Below the pieces are notes generated by a model. That model saw only the letters and a program-made list of their open reading frames with translations. It did not search any database and had not been told where the DNA came from. Below, one piece after another: positions 42,508-53,260 of a stretch of DNA of 64,000 nt. Source of the stretch: Trematomus loennbergii (lineage: Eukaryota > Chordata > Actinopteri > Perciformes > Nototheniidae); NCBI GenBank assembly GCA_012861695.1, contig JAAOOA010000532.1:87001-151000 (forward strand), in the 5' to 3' direction. The stretch's first letter is position 1; each line of letters opens with the position of its first letter. Both the position numbers and the translations under genes were made by a program.

Positions 42508-44269
42508 TGACAGCTCTTAAGCAAAAGGGTAAGATCCCTGTTCAGGAGACCAAAACCCTGAATCTCCTAAGTTGAAGACTAGGGTTCTCCGAGGACCCAA
42601 AGAGAAGGAGCCGGAGCCGGAGGTCGTTAAGTTGAAGAAGGTCCCGGTGAAACCTCCAGAGCCTGAGAAACAGGTCGTAACCCATAAAGCAGAAGTGACG
42701 AAGCTCCAGGATGTAGAACTGGCGGTTCACGGACTTCACGAGAGAGATGATCGAGAGATAATCACCCTCGGGAGGACCGAGCGAGTCTTCACGGCCGAGG
42801 AGCAGACGGCTCAGTTAGGCCAGTTTGAGGAAGTTGAGAGGGTAACAGTTACAGTGCAAACAACAGAAAAAGTAGGATGGACAAGAACTCCAAAGTCTCA
42901 AAAAGAGGAAGAACCTGAGGTGCCAAAGGTTGAGAAGAAGAAAATAACCAAACTGCCAAAGGCTGATGAAAAGAAAGACTCAACCAAACTGAAACCCTTT
43001 GAGAAATCAGGGAAACCAGAAGAAGAAGCGCAAAAGATCCAGCTGAAAAGGTGCCAACTAAGCCCAAAGAGCCAGAGAAGGAGGTCACGAGTCAAACATG
43101 TGAAGTGACGAGGCATTACGACTCAGAGCTGAGCGTTCAGAGACTTCGCCATCGAGAGGATCGAGAGCTGCTAACGGTGGTTAGGCCTGAACGAGTCTTT
43201 ACCGCCGCTGAAGACTCGCCTGACTCGGGTCACATGGAGGAACCGGAGGAACTTGAGACAGAAGATGAGAAGTCCAGATGGACCCGAACCCCTAAAGCAC
43301 CAAAAGAGGAAGAACCAGAACCAGATGTTTCTAAAAAGAAAATCAAGAAGTTGCCAAAGAAAGATGAGGAGCAAGAAGCAGTGACTTTGAAACCTTTTGA
43401 AAAAGCTAAGAAACCAGAAGAGCCTGAACCTGGCAGACCTGTGACAGAAGGCGAGGCAAAGACAGAAGCTGAACGCACTCCATACCAGGGAGTGGAGAAG
43501 CCTCCGAGAGACCACCCCGCCTGGAGTCCAGAAGACCACCCCGTCTGGAGTCCAGAAGTCACTGCTGCCGTCGGCAAAGACCAGGTCATGTTGAAGCCTT
43601 CCACCAAGCCTAAAGAGAAGCCAGAGAAAGCGTCCGAGGAAGAGAAAAAGAGACCTGTGGACACAAAGGAACCCCGTCGAGCTCCAAGTGAGGAAACTCC
43701 TAAAGATCTGAAGAAAGTAGAAAAGACTGCTAAACCCAAAAAGGATGATGAGAAGAGGAAGCTGCTCCAGACAGGAAGGCCAGTCCACCGGGAAGAAAGA
43801 GACCCCTCAGAAACAAGCAGACATCTTAAGAAAGGTGTCGAGCTCAAAAAGACTCACTCGCCAAGAGCCGGTAGAGATAAGGTAGAGGAAGAAAAACCTG
43901 TCAAACCCATGGAGCAGCTGAAGAAGGCCGAGCTGAGGAAGACTCCATCACCTAAGGTGGACAAAACTATTTCACCTAAAGACTCAGTTGAAGCAGTCAC
44001 GCTCAAAAAGACCCCGAGGAAAACCCCACCGGAGGAAGCTCCCGGGAGAGGAAGGATCCCGCTGGGGAGGGAGGTTTCCCCCGGGGCCGTGCAGATGCAG
44101 AAGGTTCCCACGCAGCCGGAGGAGGAGGTGTTTGAAGAGGAGGCGGAGGTGCAGGAGGGCGAGGAGGAGGACGAGGCCTGGGGCTGGGAGCTGGTCCCCC
44201 CCGAGGACTGGGAGGGTGAAGCGGTGGACGGGGAGCGGCAGACTCCCGGCATGCCAGGCGCCAGACGAG
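42508..44269 (+). CDS. ttn: Titin PEVK exon 19: large exon with internally duplicated module
   Basis: 1,762 bases; two single-base losses (near 42553 and 43035) give 588 codons. It begins VTALKQKGKIPVQETKT, then two similar modules of about 150 residues (EVTKLQDVELAVHGLHERDD and EVTRHYDSELSVQRLRHRED, each followed by ERVFTA, WTRTPK, LKPFEK), then KTHSPRAGRDKVEEEKPVKP, LKKTPRKTPPEEAPGR, and an acidic tail (EEEAEVQEGEEEDEAWGWEL). Donor GTGAGA. The repeated WTRTPK/LKPFEK unit is not part of the textbook PEVK motifs. Confidence 0.88.
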
Positions 44270-44388
44270 GTGAGACCAAGGCCGACGTCTGAGGACTCTG
44301 GAGCCCCTTCATCCATCTCATCTAATCCTCATCACGCCATCTGCAGCTCATGTATTCATCCTCCATTCTTCCACCGAGACGCTGTCAT

Positions 44389-44548
44389 TTCATGTCTGTC
44401 CTCAACTTGTTCATCATGTCTGTCCTCAACGTGTTCATCATGTCTGTCCTCAACTTGTTCATCATGTCTGTCCTCAACTTGTTCATCATGTCTGTCCTCA
44501 ACTTGTTCATCATGTCTGTCCTCAACATGTTCATCATGTCCTCCACCC
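44389..44548. repeat. 24-base tandem repeat, about six copies
   Basis: Unit TTCATCATGTCTGTCCTCAA plus four bases, in the intron after PEVK exon 19. Confidence 0.93.
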
Positions 44549-45146
44549 ATGTTTGGTCTTCATCTTGTCCCATTTAGGGAGGGGAATTGTAAGATCGGTT
44601 CCTGGTAAATGACTGGGTGCAAAGCCTTTGGAAAGCGTCAATAAGAAGAACCAGTTCTCGATTCCCATCCCTACCCCATTAATACTCATCTTCATCCTCT
44701 TCATCTCAGTGATGTCCATCACATCATGTCTGTCCTCAATGTGTCTTCATCATGTCTGTCCTCAATGTGTCTTCATCTTGTCCCATTCAGGGATGGGAAC
44801 TTGGAAGAAGCATTTCTCAATTCCCGTCCCCACTCCCATTATTCTTTCATCTGTGAATATCTACTCCATCTTCTTCATCCTCTTCATCTCTGTGCAGTCC
44901 TATTACCTTAACTTCAGCTTATAGTTGTGTGCATATTCTTCATCTTGTGGTCCTATTATTCTGTCCTTCTCTGTCCTCTTGACTGTGAAATGTCCTTCTC
45001 TGTCCTCTTGACTGTGAAATGTCCTCTCAATGTCCTCTTGACTGTGAAATGTCCTCTCAATGTCCTCATGTCTGTGAATGTGTTAGTCTTGGTTTCTGCT
45101 GGGTCATCAGAGGAACTCTAAAGTCCTCTTGTTGTCTCTTGTTCAG

Positions 45147-45196
45147 ATGGAAAGCCGTCAGAGGAGGCGCCAAAGGGCCGAGGCCGAGGACTCGGG
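45147..45196 (+). CDS. ttn: Titin PEVK exon 20
   Basis: DGKPSEEAPKGRGRGLG. 50 bases where 51 are expected for the phase; one G is probably missing from the CTCGGGG run at the donor. Confidence 0.65.
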
Positions 45197-45727
45197 GTAT
45201 GAACTGATATCAAGTAGTTCATGTACTAACGTTTGCTCTTTGGGTGTTTTCTTGTCTGTCCTTTCTTACAAAACCTAACGTGTTTGTGTGTTCAGCTTTT
45301 CATCTTCTGGCCCCAAACTGTTTCTACGTAAATCTGTCGAGTGCAGACAGATTTAAAATCTTGTTGTCTTTGAGGGAAACCTCTTGTACGTCTGTTACTG
45401 TCCAGGTATCAGGAAGTACTATCACATACCCAATCACCAGGTATCTTTACGTTCATACACTTCAGGGCTGCAACATAAGATAGACAGAAAAAACAAACTT
45501 CAACTGTTCAATCATTGAATGATTTGAGAGTCATTTTAAAGTCTGTTTTCAGATTCTCTTTAGACATTCAAAGAAATCACATCGGACTGAGAGGTTTGAT
45601 GGCCTCTGATGTTTTATAGCCTAATATAGGCCATCATTAGATGTAGCTCTACCACACTGATATCAGCCAATAGAAACACTGCATTTGGCTGAAATCAATG
45701 TTTATATTGTCATTATTTTCTGCAATA
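45197..45727. other. Intron before a minisatellite, nothing recognised
   Basis: About 530 bases without recognised content. Confidence 0.6.
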
Positions 45728-46890
45728 GTGACTGTCTGCTTCAGACTCTTTACCCTAACCCTGTAGCAGCAGAGTGACTGTCTGCTTCAGACTCTTTACC
45801 CTAACCCTGTAGCAGCAGAGTGACTGTATGCTTCAGACTCTTTACCCTAACCCTGTAGCAGCAGAGTGACTGTATGCTTCAGACTCTTTACCCTAACCCT
45901 GTAGCAGCAGAGTGACTGTCTGCTTCAGACTCTTTACCCTAACCCTGTAGCAGCAGAGTGACTGTATGCTTCAGACTCTTTACCCTAACCCTGTAGCAGC
46001 AGAGTGACTGTATGCTTCAGACTCTTTACCCTAACCCTGTAGCAGCAGAGTGACTGTATGCTTCAGACTCTTTACCCTAACCCTGTAGCAGCTCACAGAG
46101 TGACTGTATGCTTCAGACTCTTTACCCTAACCCTGTAGCAGCAGAGTGACTGTCTGCTTCAGACTCTTTACCCTAACCCTGTAGCAGCAGAGTGACTGTA
46201 TGCTTCAGACTCTTTACCCTAACCCTGTAGCAGCAGAGTGACTGTATGCTTCAGACTCTTTACCCTAACCCTGTAGCAGCAGAGTGACTGTCTGCTTCAG
46301 ACTCTGTACCCTAACCCTGTAGCAGCAGAGTGACTGTATGCTTCAGACTCTTTACCCTAACCCTGTAGCAGCAGAGTGACTGTATGCTTCAGACTCTTTA
46401 CCCTAACCCTGTAGCAGCTCACAGAGTGACTGTATGCTTCAGACTCTTTACCCTAACCCTGTAGCAGCAGAGTGACTGTATGCTTCAGACTCTTTACCCT
46501 AACCCTGTAGCAGCTCAACAGAGTGACTGTCTGCTTCAGACTCTTTACCCTAACCCTGTAGCAGCTCAACAGAGTGACTGTCTGCTTCAGACTCTTACCC
46601 TAACCCTGTAGCAGCAGAGTGACTGTCTGCTTCAGACTCTTTACCCTAACCCTGTAGCAGCAGAGTGACTGTCTGCTTCAGACTCTTTACCCTAACCCTG
46701 TAGCAGCAGAGTGACTGTCTGCTTCAGACTCTTTACCCTAACCCTGTAGCAGCAGAGTGACTGTATGCTTCAGACTCTTTACCCTAACCCTGTAGCAGCA
46801 GAGTGACTGTATGCTTCAGACTCTTTACCCTAACCCTGTAGCAGCTCAACAGAGTGACTGTATGCTTCAGACTCTTTACCCTAACCCTGT
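45728..46890. repeat. 46-base minisatellite, about 25 copies, with CCCTAACCCT in each unit
   Basis: Unit contains GTGACTGTATGCTTCAGACT then CTTTACCCTAACCCTGTAGC. Some copies have GTCTGC for GTATGC or an extra CTCACA/CTCAAC. Intronic, before the first post-PEVK Ig. Confidence 0.97.
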
Positions 46891-47004
46891 TTTATGTTAC
46901 TTCCACTGATTGACGTCTTACCAACGGTAGGCTCAGTGTCTTCAAACCTTCCCTCTGTGTGAAGTCTGATGTGAGTAAGTAACATTGTGTCTGTGGCCTT
47001 GCAG

Positions 47005-47402
47005 CGAGACAAACCCCGTCTCCCGGTGATGCCGGCAGAGGCCGCGGCCTGAAGCCCGAGGAAAAGGCCCGACCCCCCCGGAGGATCCCTTCGGAGGGTT
47101 CAAGCTGAAGGCGGTGCCTCTGAAGTTCTTGAAGAAGATCAAGGACATCTTGCTGCTGGAGGCCGAGTCCATCGGATCCTCCGCCGTGTTCGAGTGCGAG
47201 GTGTCGCCCTCCACCGCCATCACCACCTGGATGAAGGACGGCACCAACCTGCGCGAGGATCCCAAGCACAAGTTCACCGCTGACGGCAAAGACCGCAAGC
47301 TGAACATCATCGACGTGCAGCTGTCGGACACCGGCGAGTACACCTGCGTCGCCAAGAACGCCGGCAAGGAAATCACATGCACCGCCAAGCTGGTGGTGGA
47401 AG
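47005..47402 (+). CDS. ttn: Titin exon: end of PEVK and Ig I84
   Basis: Begins RQTPSPGDAGRGRGLKPEEK, then FKLKAVPLKFLKKIKDILLL, STAITTWMKDGTNL, GEYTCVAKNAGKE. Matches the TPSP linker and first Ig after the mammalian PEVK. 398 bases; one C missing in the C run near 47073. Confidence 0.93.
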
Positions 47403-47803
47403 GTAAACACAGACTCATTAGAGGAGGATCTGAGGTTGTTTCTGTCTGCAGCCCAGGGCCTTCAGGGGTTGGACCTACTTTATGACGCCGTTAGGCCTCA
47501 GCACGCCTTACACACGGCTCAGGGAGCTGACTTTAGGTCTTTTAATGAAGCGTTGTGAAATTGAAACGGTACAATTCATCTTCAAAATCTTTATTTGTCT
47601 TATCCAACAACACACAGTTTACTTAAATAGTACTACTTAAACTTTAATACTAAAAGAAAAGACAATAACTTAGTGCAATAAACATTATTACATACATTTC
47701 CAGTGCAATAAATCGATACAAACAAGCCAGACTTGCAAGTGCAAGAAAAACATTTGAGTTTTCAGTTTGAGAGATCTGTCGACTTATGTAGAAGTATGGA
47801 ACA

Positions 47804-47861
47804 CATGTGCAGCGAGGCGGGGGTCCTTAAGGTCTTCACGACCCCCGCCTCGCTGCACATG
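47804..47861. repeat. Perfect 22-base inverted repeat, 14-base loop
   Basis: Arms 47804-47825 and 47840-47861 (CATGTGCAGCGAGGCGGGGG plus TC, and its complement). GC-rich hairpin within an AT-rich intron; shorter complementary stretches lie outside (TTATGTAG near 47784, CTACATAA near 47886). Confidence 0.95.
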
Positions 47862-48507
47862 ATTCCGCTTGTTACACGGCCACAACTACATAAACCAACA
47901 ACTTGACTCCATATTCTGATTGAAAATGATTTTATTGACTTACAAATCGTCAATCTTCGACCGTCTGTCTTCTTCTGCGGTTCCTGTTAGTGTTTACTTC
48001 CTGTCTGTGTTGTTCCGGTGATTTCTCTGAAGTTGCTGTCTTCTAACCTCTTTTCTTGATCCTCCTCAGCAGCGCTCACTATTTTGGTTAGCAATCTGTT
48101 ATCAAGTATCAACAACCTCTGACAGGTCCAAATTGACCAATCACAATGGAGTATTGAACGAGGCCGTGTAATAAGGCTAAATAAAGGTTGCAGAAGATGT
48201 TAAATGTCTGTCTAAACAAAACACCTACAGATTGTACCTTCTCAAAGACTGAGGTATATCAAAGTGTGCAGCCTTCTACAACAAAAAGGAACTGAAACTC
48301 ACAGTAACTGTCTAAACAGGACATGCGTCCACCACTAGAGGGCGCTGTACTGCAGTCAAAGCACCTTGAGATTGTATTTAAAGTGTGCTATATATAATAT
48401 AATATATAATGAAATGTTATTATATTATTATTATTATTAGTAGTAAGCAGACAGGACAGTGTGTGAGAGGCAGTGCATGCAGTCTGGTAACAGGTGTGTT
48501 TGTGCAG

Positions 48508-48786
48508 AGCTGCCGGTGAAGTGGGTGAAGGATCTGGAGCCGGAGACCTCCTGCATCAAGAGCCAGCCCATGTACCTGACCTGCGAGCTGAACAAGGAGC
48601 GCGAGGTGGTCTGGAAGAGGAACGGGGCGCTGCTGAAGAAGAAGGCCGGCAAGGTGGCCATCAACATCATCGGCATGCAGCACGCCATCACCATCCAGAA
48701 CGCCACGGAGGAGGACGCCGGCGCCTACACCTGTGAGGTGGAGGGCCAGGAGGACGTGAAGACCACTACCATGGTCAAGGTCATCG
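48508..48786 (+). CDS. ttn: Titin exon: Ig I85
   Basis: ELPVKWVKDLEPETSCIKSQ, LTCELNKEREVVWKRNG, GAYTCEVEGQED. 279 bases, phase 1-1. Same place and sequence type as the second post-PEVK Ig of mammals. Confidence 0.94.
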
Positions 48787-49016
48787 GTAAGCAGTTCAGA
48801 GGAGGTACCGCTAACAGCAGCGTAGCATCAGGGGAGGAAGCTAACACCACTTTTAAACCAGTCCACACCATCAGGAGCTAAAGTTCGAGCTGTTCAACAC
48901 CAGTCCACCTTCAGGAGGGGAAGCTCACAGCAGTTTAGACTATAGTGAAATACTAACATGTTGATAACGTTGTTCCTCAGGTTTGATTTAACATGTTGTC
49001 CCTGTGCGTTTGTCAG

Positions 49017-49285
49017 AGGTGATCAAGGACTGGCTGGTGAAGCCTCTGAGGGATCAGCATGTGAAGCCGAAAGCTAAAGCTACGTTTAAGTGCGAGCTGT
49101 TCAAGGACACCCCCAACTGGAAGTGGTTCAAGGGAGACACGAGCTGGCTCCGTCGGACAAGATCCAGATCGACAAGGACGGCAAGAACGTGACGCTGACG
49201 GTCAACAACTGCCAGGCGGACGACGTCTCCGACTACATCATCGCCGTGGAGGACCGCAGATACTCCGCCAAGCTCACCTTGGGAG
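49017..49285 (+). CDS. ttn: Titin exon: Ig I86
   Basis: EVIKDWLVKPLRDQHVKPKA, FKCELFKDTPNWKWFKG, DKIQIDKDGKNVTLTVNNC, KLTLG. 269 bases; one base missing near 49138. Confidence 0.92.
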
Positions 49286-49356
49286 GTCAGAACCGCTCCA
49301 AGACCCCCTTCAGAGGAGGGTCAAGAACCTGGTCTGACCTGCTGTTTGTGTTTCAG

Positions 49357-49496
49357 AGCGCGAGGCCGAGGTCCTGAAGCCCCTCGCCAGCCAGGAGGTG
49401 GTGGAGAAGGAGGAAGCCAACTTCGACACAGAGATCTCCGAGGAGGATGTGGTGGGCGAGTGGAAGCTGAGGGGACAGGTGCTGATGAGGTCTCCG
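49357..49496 (+). CDS. ttn: Titin exon: Ig I87, first half
   Basis: EREAEVLKPLASQEVVEKEE, EISEEDVVGEWKLRGQVL, ending RSP in phase 0. 140 bases. Confidence 0.94.
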
Positions 49497-49810
49497 GTGA
49501 GTCCGCCCAAAGAGAGGGGATTTAAATATGAAATAAAGAGTATAACACAAACATAGGGCGGTAAAGGTGACACCATCAGGGGCTAAAGTGCGACCAGTTT
49601 AACACCAGTCAAAGAGAACAAAAGTGTGATCATCTCAAAGATGAAACTCTGAAGAAAATAACGTTTTATTTTAAAATTGCACATATGTTACGAGGAAAAA
49701 AGTAGATGACAAAAGATTTTGAGCGCTTAATTTAACTGAATATATTGACATACAATGGTCAAAGTAGGATGTTATCCTTGTTGCTAACTGAAGTGTGTCC
49801 TGTCTCTCAG

Positions 49811-49937
49811 ACCTGCGACATCAAGTCTGAAGGCAAGAAGCGGTTCATGACCCTGAAGCAGGTTCAGCTGGACCAGGCGGGCGAAGTGTCCTACCAGGCG
49901 CTGAACGCTGTCACCACCGCCATGCTCACCGTCAAAG
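49811..49937 (+). CDS. ttn: Titin exon: Ig I87, second half
   Basis: TCDIKSEGKKRFMTLKQVQL, DQAGEVSYQALNAVTTAMLT. 127 bases; the donor GTACAC is itself the start of a long CA repeat. Confidence 0.94.

Positions 49938-50022
<85 letters not shown>
49938..50022. repeat. (CA)n microsatellite at a splice donor
   Basis: About 41 CA units beginning at the donor of the preceding exon. Confidence 0.97.
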
Positions 50023-50026
<4 letters not shown>

Positions 50027-50107
50027 CTCTGTCCCACTGTTGGTCCGAGCAGAGGGTCAGGTAAGCTTCTCTGTCTGTGAATAACGGCGACTCTCCGCGT
50101 CTCTCAG

Positions 50108-50373
50108 AAATCGAGATGGGCTTTGTTGAGCCGCTGAAGGACGTTTCTGTGCCTGAAAAGAAACAGGCTAAATTTGAATGCACCGTCACCAAGGAGGTGT
50201 CAAAGGTGCTGTGGTTCAGGGGGTGGACATCGTCACCCCCAGCCCTAAATATGAGATAATGGATGATGGCAGGAAGCACATGCTGATCATAAGCAGCTGT
50301 GAGTTTGACGATGAGGCCCAGTACACGGTGGAGGTTCTGGGCCAGCGGTCCAGCGCCCTGCTGGCGGTGGAAG
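50108..50373 (+). CDS. ttn: Titin exon: Ig I88
   Basis: EIEMGFVEPLKDVSVPEKKQ, FECTVTKEVSKVLWFRG, KYEIMDDGRKHMLIISSCEF. 266 bases; one base missing near 50222. Confidence 0.92.
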
Positions 50374-50461
50374 GTAAGTGTTGTCCTCAAAGGCTTCCTG
50401 TTGAGTGTCCATGTTGAAAGTGTCCCCGGCAGAGACCAACTGTGTGCACTGACCGTTGCAG

Positions 50462-50728
50462 GCATGAGGCTGAAGTTTGTGCAGCAGCTGAAAGACCAAA
50501 CCGTGAAAGAAGGTAAAACGGTCCGCTTTGAGCTCGAGCTGTCGCACGATAACGTGCCCGTGGTTTGGTACCGCAACGAGGTGAAGCTCCACGTGAGCAG
50601 AACGGTGCTCACGCACGTGGAAGGGAAGAGACACATTCTCGAAATGAGGACGCTGTGTCTCGATGATACCTGCCAGATAAAGGCAGAGGCCAAAGGCATT
50701 TACTCCATGGCCAAGCTGACAGTCATAG
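50462..50728 (+). CDS. ttn: Titin exon: Ig I89
   Basis: GMRLKFVQQLKDQTVKEGKT, FELELSHDNVPVVWYRNEV, DDTCQIKAEAKG. 267 bases, phase 1-1. Confidence 0.94.
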
Positions 50729-50779
50729 GTAACTCTTCTTCTGTGGTGCTCTGTCACAGCCAAGTTTCATCTCTCTGTT

Positions 50780-51118
50780 CCATCTCATGGGGGGTCACAT
50801 CTTCATCCATCTCTGGGGGTGCAGGGGTCACATCTTCATCCATCTCTGGGGGGGTCACATCTTCATCCATCTCTGGGGGGGTCACATCTTCATCCATCTC
50901 TGGGGGGTCACATCTTCATCCATCTCTGGGGGGCAGGGTGTCACATCTTCATCCATCTCTGGGGGGGCAGGGTGTCACATCTTCATCCATCTCTGGGGGG
51001 CAGGGTGTCACATCTTCATCCATCTCTGGGGGGGTCACATCTTCATCCATCTCATGGGGGGTCACATCTTCATTCATCTCTGGGGGGGCAGGGTGTCACA
51101 TCTTCATCCATCTCACTG
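50780..51118. repeat. Tandem repeat with unit GGTCACATCTTCATCCATCT
   Basis: About 11 copies with variable G runs and an optional CAGGGTG insert, intronic. Confidence 0.93.
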
Positions 51119-51119
51119 A

Positions 51120-51250
51120 GTGTGTGAGGGTGAATCAGTGTGTGATATGAGGGTGAGTCTGAATCAGTGTGTTGTGAGGGTGAATCTGAATCAGTGTGTT
51201 GTGAGGGTGAGTCTGAATCAGTGTGTTGTGAGGGTGAGTCTGAATCAGTG
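51120..51250. repeat. Short tandem repeat TGAGGG/TGAATCAGTGTGTTG
   Basis: About four copies directly after the previous array. Confidence 0.85.
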
Positions 51251-51339
51251 TGTCACATCTTCATCCATCTCACCGAGTGTGCGAGGGGAAATCTGAACCA
51301 GTGTGTGAGTCTGACGGAGTGTGTGTGTGTGTGTTGCAG

Positions 51340-51603
51340 AGGGCGACGCGGTGTTCGTGGTGAAGCTGCAGGATTACACTGCGACAGAGAAGGACGAGGT
51401 GTCTCTGGACTGCGAGCTGAGCAAAGACGTGCCGGTCATGTGGTTCCACGAGGAGACGGAAGTCATCGCCTCCAAGACGTTGCTGATGAAGAGCGAGGGC
51501 ACCCGCAGGTCTCTGGTGCTGAGGAAGGTGGAGCAGAGCGACAAAGGGAAATACGTATGTGACTGCGGGACGGACAAGACGACCGCCAGCATCAACATCG
51601 AAG
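51340..51603 (+). CDS. ttn: Titin exon: Ig I90
   Basis: EGDAVFVVKLQDYTATEKDE, LDCELSKDVPVMWFHEE, GKYVCDCGTDKTTASINIE. 264 bases, phase 1-1. The acceptor follows a GT repeat and not a pyrimidine tract. Confidence 0.94.
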
Positions 51604-52036
51604 GTAACCGTCACCTGAGAAGTCAGGGTTCAACACCACCCTGTGTCCGACTGGGGACGCTTCCAGCTGCTATCAGTGTGTCCATGTTTCTCTCTCTATC
51701 TCAACCCTCAGCAGCTTTCACTACATTACATGTTCACCATTCCTCATCAAAACCAACAGTGGCATTATGCTAACAAACATTTAGAGCTAAAGTAAAAATA
51801 AGTACTTTTTATCAGGACTTTTTAAAACTTAAATTATTATGTATTTCTCTACACGTAAATACTGGCCTACAATAAGACACGTTCTTTATCTTGTTTTGAT
51901 AAAACTGTAAGTAAAATAAGTGTTTTTTATATTGAAGTACACGAAGGGACAAACTTGATCTATAATTTCACAGTAAATCAATGTAATAATAACAACAACA
52001 ACAATGATATTAATAAACATGTTGTCCCGCCTGCAG
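51604..52036. other. Intron, nothing recognised
   Basis: About 430 AT-rich bases; short AAC repeat near 51990-52005. Confidence 0.6.
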
Positions 52037-52176
52037 CTCGTGACATTAAGGTGGTGCGTCCGATCTACGGAGTGGAGCTGTTCGACGGCGAGACGGCGCG
52101 CTTCGAGGTGGAAATCTCTGAGGACGACGTCCGTGGCCAGTGGAAGCTGAACGGAGACGTCCTCACCCCGTCCTCC
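52037..52176 (+). CDS. ttn: Titin exon: Ig I91, first half
   Basis: ARDIKVVRPIYGVELFDGET, FEVEISEDDVRGQWKLNGDV, ending SS in phase 0. 140 bases. Confidence 0.94.
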
Positions 52177-52755
52177 GTAAGACTTCCTGTCCTCATGAAT
52201 ACATGTTGATACCCTGCTGTCAGAGAGCAAGCCCCCAGGAAGTGCTCCGGACTCTGAGGGAAATATTCCTAGTGGCCAAACGGCGGTACTACAACTTCCG
52301 TATCAGTCCGTGACGTCAATGGGCCCAGAAAGACTTTCTCCCATTGACTAACATGGGGAAAGAGACGTCTGCAATTCAGCGGATACTTTTTTTTTAACTA
52401 AATAAACTACCCAGAATGCACTCTGTGATAGCCCTTATTAGAATCATTAGGTCCTTAAAGTTGTAAAATGCACTAAAAGCAGAATCCAGATTTAATTTCT
52501 CTCTCCATTCAATCTACTGAGCGGAGAGCAGGAGATCGGGGCGGGGCTTAATGACAGGAGGCGGGGCTTAAGGGGAAACTCAACGGGTACTTCTGCTCTG
52601 ACAGCAAGGCATGATGGGTAATCTGTGACGTTTTGCACTCGAGAATCTCAGGCCATTTTGTCCTCATGAGCCAATGGGCAGCTCTCGAAGGAATGAACGA
52701 CGCTGTATCCAGTTCTTATCCATGTCAGAGACTAACTCGTGTGTGTGTGTGACAG
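52177..52755. other. Intron, possibly with an unclassified interspersed repeat
   Basis: Bases about 52240-52660 have a mixed composition unlike neighbouring introns, with an inverted CAATGGG/CCCATTG pair near 52316-52347. I could not classify it. Confidence 0.4.
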
Positions 52756-52882
52756 GATGTGGACATCATCGAGGAAGGAGGAAAACACACTCTCATCCTC
52801 TACAACTGCAAGGTGGCCATGACGGGCGAGGTGGCGTACGCCGCCGCCAACGCCAAGTGTGCCGCCAACCTGAAGGTCAAAG
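52756..52882 (+). CDS. ttn: Titin exon: Ig I91, second half
   Basis: DVDIIEEGGKHTLILYNCKV, AMTGEVAYAAANAKCAANLK. 127 bases, phase 0 to 1. Confidence 0.94.
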
Positions 52883-53260
52883 GTGAGCCACAGACGATAC
52901 ACCTCCTGTACCAGGAGTCTAACCAGGAAGCAATGTTTAAATGACTAATATATGCAGTAATCAGAATCTAGTTAATGCCGAGGGTTAGAGTTCAAACAAC
53001 GCTCTTCAGACATTTCTGACAAAATCACAAACGTAGGAGACGATTCTCTGAGACGATAAACCGTTAACGAGACAACATTTAATATTCTCTGGGGTTACTC
53101 AATCCTGAATGGACAAGAAAACATGTACATTTGTGATATTGGGCTATATAAATAAACTTTGATTTATAGTTCTCTTTAAATGAATTTACCACTTTATTAA
53201 GAGAATTTGGGTTTTTGGGAAATGCTTGAGTTGGATCTGAGTTATTGTGTACCTATACAC

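Noticed and set aside
42529..42545. A 17-base intron (GTAAGATCCCTGTTCAG) inside PEVK exon 19
   Set aside because: Far too short to splice; reading through gives GKIPVQETKT in frame.
44350..44577. Open frame MYSSSILPPRRCHFMSVLNL with repeated LFIMSVLN
   Set aside because: Derived from the 24-base intronic repeat.
50299..51150. 283-codon open frame running through the I89 exon into downstream repeats
   Set aside because: Only 50462-50728 is the Ig exon; the remainder is intron and GGTCACATC tandem repeat.
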